Below the pieces are notes generated by a model. It was not told the origin of the DNA. It was given only the letters and a program-made list of their open reading frames with translations, and did not search any database. The translations under genes were made by a program, and so were the position numbers. A stretch of 64,000 nucleotides of DNA from Mycobacterium fragae (lineage in GTDB: Bacteria > Actinomycetota > Actinomycetes > Mycobacteriales > Mycobacteriaceae). The stretch's first letter is position 1; each line of letters begins with the position of its first letter. The stretch spans positions 62,001-126,000 of the forward strand of contig NZ_LQOW01000034.1 of assembly GCF_002102185.1 (NCBI RefSeq), written 5' to 3'. Positions 18,801 through 27,626 of the stretch are shown in pieces.

Positions 18801-21800
18801 TCGATGGACTGGAAACAGGTATCCAGCAGTGCCGGGTGTACGCCGTAAGCATCTTGTTGCGAACGGATTTGGCGGGGTAGCGCGATCTCCGCCAACACGG
18901 TCTCGGTTCCCTCGTCGCCGGTATGCACGGCGCCGAGAGCGGTGAACGCCGGACCGAACTGAACGCCACGCTCGCCTATGCGCGCGCGTACCGCGTCGCT
19001 ATCCTCGCGGCCCGGATGGGCGGCGAGTAGCGCGGACATCTCGTGCGCAGGCGGCTGCTCATCCTCTGTGGCTTGTAGGACTGCGGTAGCGTGTCGCGAT
19101 TGTCCGCCGCCTTGATTCGTCTCCACGGTGAAATCGAGGACGCCCGGCGATGGCGACGAGGCCGAAGCACCGATCGTGGTCTGCTCATCCAGCCGCAGCG
19201 CCAGTTCGAAGCGGATGTCGCGCACCTCAGACGCCTCGCCCAGCACCGCGCGAGCCGCGGCTAGGGCCATCTCACAGTAAGCCGCCCCCGGGAGCACCGC
19301 CACATCGCGGATCCGGTGATCACCCAGCCAGGGCTGTGCGGCGGTGCCGACCTCCCCTTGCCAGACATGGCGCTCCGGTTCTTCCTGCAAGCGCACATGC
19401 GGACCCAGCAGCGGATGCACCGAAACGATGGAACCACCATGTGTAGGGGATTCCTGCCGCTCGCGGCTCCACATCAGCTGACGGTGCGTCCAGGTCGGCA
19501 GCGGCGCGTCCACCAGCTGCCCATCCGGACACAGCACCGAAAAGTCCACCGCGGCACCCGCACTGTGCATATCTGCCACAAAACCGCGCAGCCCGTGCGG
19601 CAGTGCTTGTTCGCGGCGCATACCTGCCAGCGCAGCCAGCGGGATGTCCAGGCCGCGGGCCGTCTGCTCCAGAGCGCGGGTGAGAAGCGGATGCGGTGCT
19701 ATCTCGGCGAAGACCCGGTAACCGTCCTCCAAAGCGGCCTGCACTGCCGCGGCGAATCGCACCATGCGGCGCATGTTGTCCGCCCAATAGCGGGCATCAC
19801 ACACCGGCTGCTCGCGAGGGTCGAAAAGGGTCGCCGAGTAGAAGGGAACTTCCGGCGTCCTGGGGTCCAGGTCCGCGAGTACGCCGATCAGCTCGCTGAG
19901 GATCGGATCGACTTGCGGCGAATGGAAGGCGACGTCGGTGGGGACCTCGCGGGCCATCACATCACGTTGTTCCCAGGCCGCCACCAGCTCGCGAACCTTC
20001 TGGGCGGCACCTGCAATCACCGTGGACTGCGGCGAGGCCACTATCGCCACCACGACGTCGTCGATGCCTTGGGCCATCAGTTCTGAAAGCACTTGCTGGG
20101 CAGGCAATTCCACCGACGCCGTGGCGCCGCTACCGGCGACGCGCGACATGAGTTGCGATCGGCGGCAGATCACCCTCAGCCCGTCTTCCAGCGTCAGCGC
20201 GCCTGCGACGACAGCTGCCGCGGCCTCACCGAGCGAATGTCCGATGACCGCGCCTGGGCGCACCCCGTGGGCCTTGAGAGTGGCGGCCAGCGCGACCTGC
20301 ATGGTGAACAGCGTCGGCTGGATCCGGTCTTGACCGGTCACCACCTCGGGCGCCGTGATCGCTTCGGTGACCGAGAACCCGGACTCGCGGGCGATGAGTG
20401 GCTCAGCCGCCGCGACGGTGGCGGCAAACACCGGTTCGGTTGCCAGCAGCTGAGCACCCATTGCCGGCCACTGCGAACCCTGCCCCGAGAAGACCCACAC
20501 CGGTCCGCGGTCATCCTGCCCGACCGCGGCCTGGTACGGGTTATCGCCGTCAGCGACCTCCCGCAAAGCCTCGGTGAGCTCTGGCAGGGTGCTCGCAATG
20601 ATGCCAGCGCGCACCGGACGATGCGCGCGCCGACGCGCCAGCGTGTAGGCCAGGTCCGGCAATGCGATGTCCTCATGTGCTTGCACCCAGTCAGCCAGCC
20701 GGCCTGCGGTGCGACGCAGCTCATCGGCCGATGTGGACGACAACGGAAACAGGAGCGCTGCATTCTTTGCCGCTTCGGGTGAGATGCCCTCCCGCGCAGC
20801 GGCTTCGGAGATCTCGGGAGCTTGCTCCAGGATGGCGTGGGCGTTGGTTCCCGAGAATCCATATGCCGACACCGCCGCCCGCCGGGGCGCGTGACCGTTT
20901 GCAGGCCACGGTGTAGTTTCCTGCGGCACAAAGAGGTTGGTTTCGATTTGGGTGAGCTCATCGGGCAGACGGGTGAAGTGCAGGTTCTGCGGAATGACAC
21001 CGTGCTGCAGGGCCAGGACGGCCTTCATCAAGCCCAAAGTTCCCGCGGTTGACTGGTTATGTCCAAAATTGGTCTTTGCGGCCCCAAGCGCGCAGGGACC
21101 GTCGATGCCGTAAACCTCTGCCAGGCTGGCGAATTCGATGGGGTCGCCGGTAGGGGTACCGGTGCCGTGCGTCTCCACCATCCCCACAGTGCCCGCGTCT
21201 ACGCTCGCCGCAGCCAATGCGGCCCGGTAGGCAGCGACCTGTGCGGACTGCGACGGTGTTGTGATGGTCACTGTGCGGCCATCGTTGTTCAACGCGGTAC
21301 CGCGCACCACAGCCAAGATCCGGTCACCGTCGCGCAGCGCATCGGGTAGTCGTTTGAGCAGCACCACGGCACAGCCCTCGCCGGCCACGAACCCGTCCGC
21401 TGTGACATCGAAGGCATTACAGCGGCCGGTCGGAGACAGCATGCCGCCAGCCGATCCCGCGGAGAACTTCCGCGGATCAAGCGCCACCGCCGAACCGCCC
21501 GCCAGGGCAAGATCAGATTCGCCGTCGTGTAGACTGCGACAGGCCATATGCACAGTCACCAGGCCGGCCGAGCATGCAGTATCTACCGTCAATGCGGGAC
21601 CATGCAGTCCCAGGGCGTAGGAGATCCGCCCCGAGGCCATGCAGTAACCGTTGCCCAGGAACCCGTATGGTCCCTCTAAGGCGTGGGCATCCGCGGCGAG
21701 CAGTTGATAATCGTTATGCCCCAAAGCCATGTACACACCGGTTCGCGAGCCGGCCAGCTTTGACGGGTTCACCCCTGCGTGCTCCAGCGCCTCCCAAGAA

Positions 21801-22171
21801 GTTTCAAGCAACAACCGGTGCTGCGGATCGATCGCGGTGGCCTCCGACTCACTGATGCCGAAGAAATCGGCGTCGAAGCCGGCTACGTCATCGATAAACG
21901 CGCCCCACTTTGTCACCGACCTACCTGGCACACCGGGCTCGGGATCGTAGTAGTCGTCGGCTTCCCAGCGTTCGGGCGGAACCTCGGTGACTAGGTCGTC
22001 GCCGCGCAGGAGTGCCTCCCACAGGAGCTCAGGGGAGTCGATACCTCCCGGAAGTCGACACGCCATGCCGATGACAGCAATCGGAGTGACCGTCGTGGTG
22101 CCCATAGTGGGCGAAGAATTCGCTGAAGATGAGTGCTCCACACCATCATCGATCGCCCCGAATGAAACCAT
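15812..22171 (-). CDS. pks5: Mas/Pks5-type iterative polyketide synthase
   Basis: 2119-residue reducing type I PKS with a single module: KS (residues ~30-450; DTACSAG active Cys, HGTGT, NFGHNQ), AT (~550-860; GHSLGEAA), DH (~955-1240; DHRIRDVAVLP), ER (~1450-1760; HSATGGVGQ), KR (~1790-1990; GGLGGLG, YAAANSW), ACP (~2035-2110; YGLDSLGALEL). This order is that of mycocerosic acid synthase and Pks5, which elongate acyl chains with methylmalonyl-CoA to give polymethyl-branched fatty acids. Start ATG 22171 has GAGGAGG just upstream; a second in-frame ATG at 22105 lacks one. There is no thioesterase. In M. tuberculosis papA4 sits next to pks5 and could accept the chain, but here none is present. 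Divergent from the FAAL pair. Orthology with Rv1527c rests on domain order and position. Confidence 0.9.
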   Translation of the reverse strand: MVSFGAIDDGVEHSSSANSSPTMGTTTVTPIAVIGMACRLPGGIDSPELLWEALLRGDDLVTEVPPERWEADDYYDPEPGVPGRSVTKWGAFIDDVAGFDADFFGISESEATAIDPQHRLLLETSWEALEHAGVNPSKLAGSRTGVYMALGHNDYQLLAADAHALEGPYGFLGNGYCMASGRISYALGLHGPALTVDTACSAGLVTVHMACRSLHDGESDLALAGGSAVALDPRKFSAGSAGGMLSPTGRCNAFDVTADGFVAGEGCAVVLLKRLPDALRDGDRILAVVRGTALNNDGRTVTITTPSQSAQVAAYRAALAAASVDAGTVGMVETHGTGTPTGDPIEFASLAEVYGIDGPCALGAAKTNFGHNQSTAGTLGLMKAVLALQHGVIPQNLHFTRLPDELTQIETNLFVPQETTPWPANGHAPRRAAVSAYGFSGTNAHAILEQAPEISEAAAREGISPEAAKNAALLFPLSSTSADELRRTAGRLADWVQAHEDIALPDLAYTLARRRAHRPVRAGIIASTLPELTEALREVADGDNPYQAAVGQDDRGPVWVFSGQGSQWPAMGAQLLATEPVFAATVAAAEPLIARESGFSVTEAITAPEVVTGQDRIQPTLFTMQVALAATLKAHGVRPGAVIGHSLGEAAAAVVAGALTLEDGLRVICRRSQLMSRVAGSGATASVELPAQQVLSELMAQGIDDVVVAIVASPQSTVIAGAAQKVRELVAAWEQRDVMAREVPTDVAFHSPQVDPILSELIGVLADLDPRTPEVPFYSATLFDPREQPVCDARYWADNMRRMVRFAAAVQAALEDGYRVFAEIAPHPLLTRALEQTARGLDIPLAALAGMRREQALPHGLRGFVADMHSAGAAVDFSVLCPDGQLVDAPLPTWTHRQLMWSRERQESPTHGGSIVSVHPLLGPHVRLQEEPERHVWQGEVGTAAQPWLGDHRIRDVAVLPGAAYCEMALAAARAVLGEASEVRDIRFELALRLDEQTTIGASASSPSPGVLDFTVETNQGGGQSRHATAVLQATEDEQPPAHEMSALLAAHPGREDSDAVRARIGERGVQFGPAFTALGAVHTGDEGTETVLAEIALPRQIRSQQDAYGVHPALLDTCFQSIEAHPEVKALAQEVLGLPLGARRLRAYGPARNARYCYTRVAKADASGVEANFELLDEHGAVLLALEGVRWGTRATGNAHKDRVLGERLLTVEWRQRELPEVEHDDAGTWLLISTITADVVAATLTDALKNHGAHCTTMCWPPHADHASNTEQLGNHLRAGGFTGVVILTGPKNGDADDQSPLLGREYVRHLVRILRELPEIPGEAPRLYVVTRNAQTVLAGDRPNLEQAGLRGLMRVIGTEHPHLRATQIDVDEATDTEQLAQQLLGDSDEDETAWRNGAWYAARLYTAPLGPEDRKTTVANHERDRMRLQIRTPGDLESMELVACDRVPPGPGEIEVAVSASSINFADVLLAFGRYPAIEGMLPQLGTDFAGVVTAVGPDVTDHKVGDHVGGLCADGCWGTFITCDARLAVTLPAGLTDQQAAAVTTAHATAWYGLHELARINAGDKVLIHSATGGVGQAAIAIARAVGAQIFATAGSEQRRQLLRDMGIEHVYDSRSLEFADGIRRDTEGYGVDIVLNSVTGAAQRAGLELLSYGGRFIEIGKRDIYGDTRLGLFPFRRNLAFYGVDLALMTVTHPDRLRDLLKTVYQLTADGSLPMPESTHYPLTEAATAIRVMSNAEHTGKLVLDVPHTGHSRVVVPPGQVQVFSGDGAYIITGGLGGLGLFLAEKMAAGGCGRIVLSSRSQPTPEALQAIERIRAAGTDVVVECGDITHPDMAQRLVATATATGAQLRGVLHAAAVIEDATLANITDELLEHDWAAKVYGAWNLHEALQGANVEQPLDWFCVFSSAAALVGSPGQGAYAAANSWLDAFTLWRRAQGLPATAIAWGAWAQIGRATALAESADIALDPDEGAYAFEALLRHDRAYIGYAPIAGTPWLTALAQSSPFAEAFRSTGQNTAGASKLLAELNELPPDEWPTRLRRLISDQVSLILRRSIDPDRPLTEYGLDSLGALELRARIESETGIRINPAELTTIGTIRGLAGLLCEKLAPADAA

Positions 22172-22457
22172 CCCGCCTCCTCACAGGAACCACTGCGCAC
22201 CCTGGTGCGCTACTTGACTCAGGGCGTGGCGCTCGTCGACTACCCGGGTGCCTACGTCCTATTCGTTTGATGCCTTGCCCATGTCAGGGCTTTCGTGCAG
22301 GTCAGCGGCCTAAGTGGCAGGGGTGACGATATTATGCACCCGTGAAACACGTAGGCCATAGGTGGAACCGTAACCCAATCGTGATGCCCAAATAGGCGGC
22401 TTCACTTATCTTCTGTTTCCGAGGTGCGGCGGCGGCGGCCACAGTAACCTGATGCGG
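22172..22457. promoter_or_regulatory. Divergent promoter region between pks5 and the FAAL genes
   Basis: 286 bases hold no gene. A TAACCT -10 element (TAnnnT) at 22445-22450 lies 7 nt before ATG 22458, so the first FAAL mRNA is probably leaderless. The pks5 ribosome site (CCTCCTC on this strand) is at 22176-22182. The papA4 gene found between the equivalent genes in M. tuberculosis is missing. Confidence 0.5.
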
Positions 22458-24194
22458 ATGATTGAGACGTCCATTCCGGCAATGTTGCGCGAGCGTGCCA
22501 GCCTGCAGCCCAATGACACAGCGTTCACGTTTGTCGATTACGACCAGGACTGGGAGGGCGTCGCGGAAACCGTGACGTGGTCGCAGGCGTATCGCCGAAC
22601 GTTAAGTGTGGCGCAAGAGGTCCGGCGCTATTCCTCGACCGGTGATCGAGCTCTGATATTGGCGCCGCAGGGCCAGGACTACATCGCTGCATTCCTCGGA
22701 GCATTGCAGGCCGGGCTTATCGCGGTTCCGCTTTCGGTCCCAACGGGTGGCGTCCATGATGAGCGCGTCAGCTCGGTGTTTGACGATACGTTGCCGTCTG
22801 TCATTCTCACGACGTCAGCGGTCGTCGATAGCGTCATCGAGTACGCACAGCCGCGGGCAGACGGCTCCACCGCAACAGTCGTAGCGGTCGATTCGCTCGG
22901 CCTTGACTCCTCAAGGAATTCCAGCGCTACGGACGATAACCGCCCGGGCACGGCATATCTGCAATACACGTCCGGGTCAACTCGTCGGCCCACCGGGGTC
23001 GCGATTTCCTACCGTAACCTGCTGTCCAACTACGAACAGCTGATGTCCGACTATTTTGCGGACTACGGAAATATTGCCCCGCCAGACACCACTATTGTGT
23101 CGTGGCTGCCCTTCTATCACGACATGGGCCTATTTCTGGGTATCTGCGGACCGATACTGGGCGGATATCGCGGTGTGCTTACCAGTCCGGTCTCATTCTT
23201 GCAGCGGCCAGCCCGCTGGATGCATCTGATGGCTAGCAATACTCGTGCATATTCGGCTGGACCTAACTTCGCCTTCGAATTAACGGCCCGCCGAACATCG
23301 GACGAGGACATGGCCGGGCATGATCTTTCAGACATCATGAGCATCGTCCCGGGTAGCGAACGGATTCAACCGGCGACGCTGAGGCGCTTCACAGAGCGAT
23401 TCGCCAAGTTCAATTTCCGCGACACGGTGTTGCGGCCGTCATATGGGCTCGCTGAAGCCACCGTCTACGTGGTGACCCGCGCGCCGGGTCAACCGCCGGA
23501 AACCGTGCACTTCGAATCCGACAAACTGTCTGCCGGTCAGGCGAAGCGGTGCGAAAGCGGGGGGACCGCGCTGCTCAGTTACGGAGTGCCGAAATCCCCG
23601 ATGGTGCGCATCGTCGATCCCGAGACCAGGACGGAGTGTCCGGAGGGTACGACCGGCGAGATCTGGGTGCACGGCGACAATGTCGCGATGGGGTATTGGC
23701 GGAAGCCTCAAGAGACCGAGGAAACGTTTTGTGCGAAGCTTGTCGATCCTTCTGTGGGCACGCCCGAGGGGCCGTGGCTGCGAACCGGGGATTTGGGTTT
23801 CCTGTCCGAGGGTGAGTTGTTCATCCTGGGCCGCATCAAGGATCTTTTGATTGTTTATGGGCGTAACCATTCGCCCGACGACATTGAGGCGACCATTCAG
23901 GAGATCACCCGGGGTCGGTGCGTGGCGATAGCGGTTCCGGATAAAAGGACCGAGAAGCTGGTCGCGATCATCGAAATGAAGAAGCGTGATGACTCTGACG
24001 AGGAAGCGAGGGACAAGCTTGCCGGGATCAAGCGGGAGGTCACCTCGGCGGTGTCCAACGCGCACGGGCTTAGCGTCGCGGATCTTGTTGTGGTAGCGCC
24101 TGGTTCGATTCCGATTACGACAAGCGGCAAGGTCAGGCGATCGGCGTGTGTCGAGCAGTACCGGCAGGGTCAGTTCGCCCGCCTGGACGCCTAG
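22458..24194 (+). CDS. Fatty-acyl-AMP ligase (FAAL), FadD24-like, first copy
   Basis: 578-residue adenylate-forming enzyme. It has the mycobacterial FAAL P-loop LQYTSGSTRRPTGV (residues ~172-185), SWLPFYHDMGL, the RPSYGLAEATVY core, YGRNHSPDDIEATIQ and the C-terminal SGKVRRS lysine. FAALs convert a free fatty acid to an acyl-adenylate and pass it to an ACP or NRPS T domain rather than to CoA. ATG 22458 is chosen over ATG 22452 because the second copy begins with the same MIExSIP and because of the -10 spacing. It is the first gene of a probable operon with the second FAAL (12-bp gap), adh and the Rv1531 homologue. It could load Pks5 or the NRPS. Confidence 0.9.
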   Translation: MIETSIPAMLRERASLQPNDTAFTFVDYDQDWEGVAETVTWSQAYRRTLSVAQEVRRYSSTGDRALILAPQGQDYIAAFLGALQAGLIAVPLSVPTGGVHDERVSSVFDDTLPSVILTTSAVVDSVIEYAQPRADGSTATVVAVDSLGLDSSRNSSATDDNRPGTAYLQYTSGSTRRPTGVAISYRNLLSNYEQLMSDYFADYGNIAPPDTTIVSWLPFYHDMGLFLGICGPILGGYRGVLTSPVSFLQRPARWMHLMASNTRAYSAGPNFAFELTARRTSDEDMAGHDLSDIMSIVPGSERIQPATLRRFTERFAKFNFRDTVLRPSYGLAEATVYVVTRAPGQPPETVHFESDKLSAGQAKRCESGGTALLSYGVPKSPMVRIVDPETRTECPEGTTGEIWVHGDNVAMGYWRKPQETEETFCAKLVDPSVGTPEGPWLRTGDLGFLSEGELFILGRIKDLLIVYGRNHSPDDIEATIQEITRGRCVAIAVPDKRTEKLVAIIEMKKRDDSDEEARDKLAGIKREVTSAVSNAHGLSVADLVVVAPGSIPITTSGKVRRSACVEQYRQGQFARLDA

Positions 24195-24206
24195 GTAACG
24201 CCGCAC

Positions 24207-25928
24207 GTGATTGAGCCTTCCATTCCGGATGTTCTGCGCGAGCGCGCCAGCCTGCAGCCCAATGACACGGCATTCACGTTCGTTGACTACGAACAGGATT
24301 GGGCCGGCGTTACTGAAAGCCTGACCTGGTCACAGTTGTATGGGCGCGTGCAGAATGTTGCGTACGAGCTGAGCCTGTGCGGAGCGACCGGTGACCGGGC
24401 CGTGATTTCGGCGCCGCAGGGACTCGACTACATCGCGGCTTTTCTAGGAGCATTGCACGCCGGGCTTATCGCAGTTCCGCTGTCGGCGCCGATGGGCGGC
24501 ACCCACGATGAGCGGGTTGCCTCCGTCCTGCATGACACATCGCCCTCGGTCATCCTCACGACTTCCGAGCTGGTTGGCGAGGTAGCGAAGCACGCCGAGT
24601 CGCCGAACGGTGCTCCCGCTCCAACGGTTATCGAGGTTGATTCACTAGGGCTGGACGACTCCAAACGAGTGGCCGGCGGCGACGGTGGCCGGCCCGATAC
24701 TGCCTACTTGCAATACACATCCGGATCGACCCGTCGGCCCACCGGGGTCATGATTTCGTACAGCAACGTTCTGGCCAATTTCCAGCAGTGGATGCACGAC
24801 TATTTTGCCGGCCAAGCAGACATGACTGTTGTGTCGTGGTTGCCGTTTTACCACGACATGGGTTTGATGCTAGGTATTTGCAAACCTGTTCTAGCCGGAC
24901 TCCACACCGTGCTGATGAGTCCGGTGTCGTTCCTGCAGCGACCTGCTCGTTGGGTGCAATTGTTGGCGCGCAGTCGGCGCGCCGTCACGGTGGGACCGAA
25001 CTTTTCTTTCGAATTGGCGGCACGCAAAACCACCGACGAAGACATGGCCGGGCTCGATCTCGGGGACGTGCTGGGTATCGGCAGTGGTAGCGAACGGATC
25101 CAGCCGGCCACGTTGAGGCGCTTTGCGCAGCGGTTCGCCAAGTTCAATCTGCGCGACACGGTGTTGCGGCCCTCATATGGGCTCGCCGAAGCCACGGTCT
25201 ATGTGGCGACCCGCGCACTCGGGCAGCCACCACAAGTCGTCCATTTCGAATCCGAGAAGTTGTCTGCCGGTCAGGCGAAGCGGTGCGACAGCGGGGGGAC
25301 TGCGCTGGTCAGTTACGGGGCGCCGAAATCACCGACGGTGCGGATCGTCGACCCCGAGACCAGGACCGAGTGTCCGGAGGGGACGACCGGCGAAATTTGG
25401 GTGCACGGCGACAATGTGGCCATGGGGTATTGGCGGAAACCTGAAGAGACCGAGGAAACGTTCCGTGCGAAACTTGTCGCCCCGTCGGCGGGCACACCCG
25501 AAGGGCCGTGGCTGCGAACCGGAGATTTGGGTTTCCTGTCGGATGGTGAGTTGTTCATCCTGGGCCGCATCAAGGATCTTTTGATCGTGTATGGGCGTAA
25601 CCACTCTCCCGACGACATCGAGGCGACGATCCAGGAGATCACCCGGAGCCGGTGCGTGGCGATAGCGGTTCCGGACAAGAGGACCGAGAAGCTCGTGGCG
25701 ATCATCGAGATGAAGAAGCGTGGTGACTCCGACCAGGAGGCGATGGACAAGCTTGCCGGGATCAAGCGGGAAGTCACCTCGGCGGTATCCAACGCGCACG
25801 GCCTCAGCGTCGCGGATCTTGTTGTCGTGGCACCTGGTTCAATTCCCATCACCACAAGCGGCAAGGTCAGGCGATCAGTGTGTGTCGAGCAGTACCGGCA
25901 GGGTCAATTCGCGCGCTTGGACGCCTAG
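24207..25928 (+). CDS. fadD24: Fatty-acyl-AMP ligase (FAAL), FadD24-like, second copy
   Basis: 573-residue paralogue of the preceding gene, starting at GTG 24207. It carries the same motifs: LQYTSGSTRRPTGV, WLPFYHDMGL, RPSYGLAEATVY, YGRNHSPDDIEATIQ, SGKVRRS. The C-terminal ~250 residues of the two copies are nearly identical while the N-terminal halves differ much more. This points to tandem duplication with homogenised 3' halves. A split in acyl chain or carrier protein preference is possible, since the N-terminal domain forms the acyl pocket in this family. The fadD24 symbol follows position before adh; which of the two copies is the true orthologue cannot be told. Confidence 0.85.
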   Translation: MIEPSIPDVLRERASLQPNDTAFTFVDYEQDWAGVTESLTWSQLYGRVQNVAYELSLCGATGDRAVISAPQGLDYIAAFLGALHAGLIAVPLSAPMGGTHDERVASVLHDTSPSVILTTSELVGEVAKHAESPNGAPAPTVIEVDSLGLDDSKRVAGGDGGRPDTAYLQYTSGSTRRPTGVMISYSNVLANFQQWMHDYFAGQADMTVVSWLPFYHDMGLMLGICKPVLAGLHTVLMSPVSFLQRPARWVQLLARSRRAVTVGPNFSFELAARKTTDEDMAGLDLGDVLGIGSGSERIQPATLRRFAQRFAKFNLRDTVLRPSYGLAEATVYVATRALGQPPQVVHFESEKLSAGQAKRCDSGGTALVSYGAPKSPTVRIVDPETRTECPEGTTGEIWVHGDNVAMGYWRKPEETEETFRAKLVAPSAGTPEGPWLRTGDLGFLSDGELFILGRIKDLLIVYGRNHSPDDIEATIQEITRSRCVAIAVPDKRTEKLVAIIEMKKRGDSDQEAMDKLAGIKREVTSAVSNAHGLSVADLVVVAPGSIPITTSGKVRRSVCVEQYRQGQFARLDA

Positions 25929-25950
25929 GCATTACCCCGAGCGAGCCGAC

Positions 25951-27051
25951 ATGCCTCAAGCGGTAGCGCAGGCGTTAGTGCTGGAAGCGCCGCGCCGCCT
26001 GGTGGCCCGGGAGCTGCCGCTGCCAACCCTGGGTGACGACGATGCGCTCGTGCGGGTGGTGGCCTGCGGGCTCTGCGGTACCGACCACGAGGAGTACACC
26101 GGCGAGCTGGCGGGCGGGTTTGCCTTCGTTCCCGGTCATGAGACGGTCGGCGTCATCGAGGCCATCGGCCCCCGCGCAGCGCAGCGTTGGGGAGTGGCCG
26201 CAGGGGACCGGGTGGCCGTCGAGGTGTTCCAGTCCTGCCGGGCCTGCCCGGCGTGTCGGGCAGGGGAGTACCGGCGCTGCGAGCGGCACGGCTTGTCCGA
26301 CATGTACGGGTTCATCCCCGTCGACCGCGAGCCAGGGCTGTGGGGCGGCTACGCCGAATACCAATACCTAGCACCGGACTCGATGGTGTTACCGGTGCCC
26401 GACGACCTGGACCCGATTGTGGCGACGTTGTTCAATCCGCTCGGCGCCGGAATCCGCTGGGCCACAACCGTGCCCGCTACCCGCCCCGGCGACGTCGTCG
26501 CCGTGCTTGGGCCGGGCATCCGCGGGCTGTGCGCGGCAGCCGCGGCCAAAGAGGCCGGCGCCGGGTTCGTGATGGTGACCGGTCTGGGCGCGCGGGACGC
26601 CGAGCGCCTGGCGCTGGCGCCCAAGTTCGGCGCCGACCTCGCCGTCGACGTCAGCGTCGACGATCCCGTTGCCGAATTGACCAGGGCGACGGGCGGATTG
26701 GCCGACGTCGTCGTGGACGTCACGGCCCGGGCACCCGCGGCGTTCGCACAGGCGATCGCGCTCGCCCGGCCCGCCGGGACCGTCGTGGTCGCCGGCACCC
26801 GCGGTTTTGGTACCAGCGCTCCGGGTTTCTGGCCCGACATGATCGTGCTGAAAGAGCTGCGCATCCTCGGCGCACTCGGCGTCGACGTCGTGGCGTACCG
26901 GGCGGCACTGGATCTGCTGGCGTCCGGTCGGTATCCGTTCGCCAGCCTGCCTCGCCGCTGCGTGGGCCTCGACGAGGCCGAAGACCTGCTCGCCACGATG
27001 GCCGGCGAGCGCGACGATGTCCCACCAGTTCACGGAGTGCTCACACCATGA
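25951..27051 (+). CDS. adh: Zinc-type medium-chain alcohol dehydrogenase (Rv1530-like)
   Basis: 366 residues from ATG 25951, 22 bases after the FAAL stop. MDR family: catalytic-zinc signature GLCGTDHEEYTG with GHET (residues ~35-65), structural-zinc cluster CRACPACRAGEYRRC (~95-109), and a nucleotide-binding fold around residues 180-260. It probably oxidises or reduces an alcohol/aldehyde with NAD(P); substrate unknown. The stop overlaps the next start (ATGA), so the two genes are translationally coupled. Confidence 0.88.
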   Translation: MPQAVAQALVLEAPRRLVARELPLPTLGDDDALVRVVACGLCGTDHEEYTGELAGGFAFVPGHETVGVIEAIGPRAAQRWGVAAGDRVAVEVFQSCRACPACRAGEYRRCERHGLSDMYGFIPVDREPGLWGGYAEYQYLAPDSMVLPVPDDLDPIVATLFNPLGAGIRWATTVPATRPGDVVAVLGPGIRGLCAAAAAKEAGAGFVMVTGLGARDAERLALAPKFGADLAVDVSVDDPVAELTRATGGLADVVVDVTARAPAAFAQAIALARPAGTVVVAGTRGFGTSAPGFWPDMIVLKELRILGALGVDVVAYRAALDLLASGRYPFASLPRRCVGLDEAEDLLATMAGERDDVPPVHGVLTP

Positions 27052-27626
27052 GAGAAGCTCGTGTCCCGCTGTTGCCGGTCGACGAGGCCAAGGCCGCCGC
27101 CGACGAGGCCGGCGTGCCCAATTACATGGCCGAGCTGGCCATCTTCCAGGTGCTGCTGAACCATCCCAGCCTGGCCCGCGCGCTGAACGACCTGCTGGCC
27201 ACCATGCTGTGGCACGGCACTCTCGACTCGCGGCTACGCGAGCTGGTGATCATGCGGATCGGCTGGCTCACCGCCTCGGACTACGAGTGGACCCAGCACT
27301 GGCGGGTCGCGCAGGGACTCGGGGTGAGCGCCGATGATCTTCTCGCGGTGCGTGATTGGCAGGCTCACGAGGCATTCGGTCCGGCGGAGCGGGCGGTGCT
27401 GGCGGCCACCGACGACGTCGTGCGCGAGGGCGTGGTGAGCGCCGAAAGCTGGACGGCCTGCGAGCGCGCCTTGGGCGCAGACCGCGCAGTGCTCATCGAA
27501 CTCGTGTCAGCGATCGGCGCGTGGCGCATGATCGCATCGATCCTGCGCAGCCTGCAGGTCCCGCTGGAGGACGACGTGGCCAGCTGGCCCCCCGACGGCC
27601 GGCCCCCGGATCACACAATCCGATAG
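27048..27626 (+). CDS. Carboxymuconolactone decarboxylase (CMD/AhpD-like) family protein (Rv1531-like)
   Basis: 192 residues from ATG 27048, overlapping the adh stop by 4 bases. The helical core with RELVIMRIGWLTASDYEWTQH (residues ~65-85) is the CMD signature; in many members a CxxC-type thiol pair sits near the WxxH, but here no such pair is present. This argues against a peroxidase role and leaves the reaction unknown. Its 3' end overlaps the convergent thioesterase gene by 16 bp. Last gene of the FAAL-adh operon. Confidence 0.8.
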   Translation: MREARVPLLPVDEAKAAADEAGVPNYMAELAIFQVLLNHPSLARALNDLLATMLWHGTLDSRLRELVIMRIGWLTASDYEWTQHWRVAQGLGVSADDLLAVRDWQAHEAFGPAERAVLAATDDVVREGVVSAESWTACERALGADRAVLIELVSAIGAWRMIASILRSLQVPLEDDVASWPPDGRPPDHTIR

